Part shown: piece by piece, positions 12,736-12,856 of the stretch | Position numbering within the stretch: position 1 is the first letter of the stretch | How the letters are laid out: each line of letters opens with the position of its first letter | From: CABMGO01 sp964574775 | Lineage (GTDB): Archaea > Nanobdellota > Nanobdellia > Pacearchaeales > GW2011-AR1 | DNA length: 12,856 bases | Direction of reading: 5' to 3' | Assembly: GCA_964574775.1 (NCBI GenBank) | Contig: CAZNOS010000024.1 | Span: 1-12,856 of the forward strand | Notes under the pieces: model-generated | Told to the model about the DNA's origin: nothing | What the model saw: only the letters and a program-made list of their open reading frames with translations | Databases searched by the model: none | Translations under genes and position numbers: made by a program

Positions 12736-12856
12736 ATGTCATGTTTCAAGATTATCCACAGAGATAAAAAAACGAATGCAAGAGTTGGAATTATAACTAC
12801 AAAAAAAGGAAAGATAGAAACTCCGTTCTTTATGCCAGTTGCCACCAAAACTTCCG
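12736..12856 (+). CDS. tgt: tRNA-guanine transglycosylase, N-terminal part (runs off the window)
   Basis: Only the first 40 codons are present (MSCFKIIHRDKKTNARVGII, continuing to TPFFMPVATKTS). The run F-x-I-x-x-x-D, ARVG, G-x-I-x-TP and FMPV is the opening of the TGT family, which swaps guanine in tRNA for a deazaguanine base. Bacterial-type enzymes act at wobble position 34 (queuosine path); archaeal ArcTGT acts at position 15 (archaeosine). The FMPVATK wording looks closer to the bacterial type, which in my recollection is also seen in some DPANN archaea, but 40 residues cannot settle it. The active-site aspartates lie beyond the window. The start is supported by the TATA box 25 bases upstream. 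Confidence 0.85.
   Translation, partial: MSCFKIIHRDKKTNARVGIITTKKGKIETPFFMPVATKTS

Noticed and set aside
1..12856. CRISPR array, insertion sequence or transposase
   Set aside because: No regularly spaced direct repeats outside coding repeats, no transposase-like protein and no terminal inverted repeats were seen.

Overview
The window looks like chromosomal DNA of an AT-rich archaeon, most likely a DPANN lineage of the Pacearchaeota/Woesearchaeota kind. The signs are archaeal TATA boxes centred about 25-27 bases upstream of most start codons with no ribosome-binding site (leaderless genes), a tRNA-Glu gene with an archaeal bulge-helix-bulge intron, a giant secreted subtilisin carrying 'TGNAV'-type motifs and GLUG repeats, and an Lrp-type regulator made of two fused copies. 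The lineage call is inference; no rRNA is present.

Layout. 41-1639 is CTP synthase (pyrG). 1752-7028 is a 1758-residue cell-surface S8 protease, followed by 7101-8795, a two-helix membrane protein with a large cytosolic part of unknown function. These two point the same way, each with its own TATA box. 8887-9861 (minus) is a duplicated Lrp/AsnC-type regulator. Divergent from it, 9975-11042 is a compact operon: a 19-codon leader ORF, a small Cys-rich protein, a stand-alone response-regulator receiver (REC) domain with an insertion, and a second small Cys-rich protein, closed by a bacterial-looking hairpin plus T-tract terminator. Then come a tRNA-like sequence (11218-11287), a small membrane protein on the minus strand (11291-11779), a structured intergenic stretch, an intron-containing tRNA-Glu(CUC) on the minus strand (11956-12129), a CYTH-domain protein (12183-12695) and the first 40 codons of a tRNA-guanine transglycosylase (12736 to the window end).

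The outstanding element is at 10258-10307, between the first Cys-rich gene and the REC gene. All conserved core nucleotides of a type III hammerhead self-cleaving ribozyme are present in order, with a 7-bp stem I, a 3-bp stem II and a 4-bp stem III. The predicted cut (after C10262) would split the operon mRNA between these genes. The 3' strand of stem III and the GAAA core contain the ribosome-binding site of the REC gene, so ribozyme folding, cleavage and translation start are physically coupled. The same operon uses strong Shine-Dalgarno sites and a hairpin terminator while its neighbours look leaderless. It therefore seems to be a separately wired, possibly horizontally acquired, regulatory module, perhaps controlled by the divergent Lrp-like regulator.
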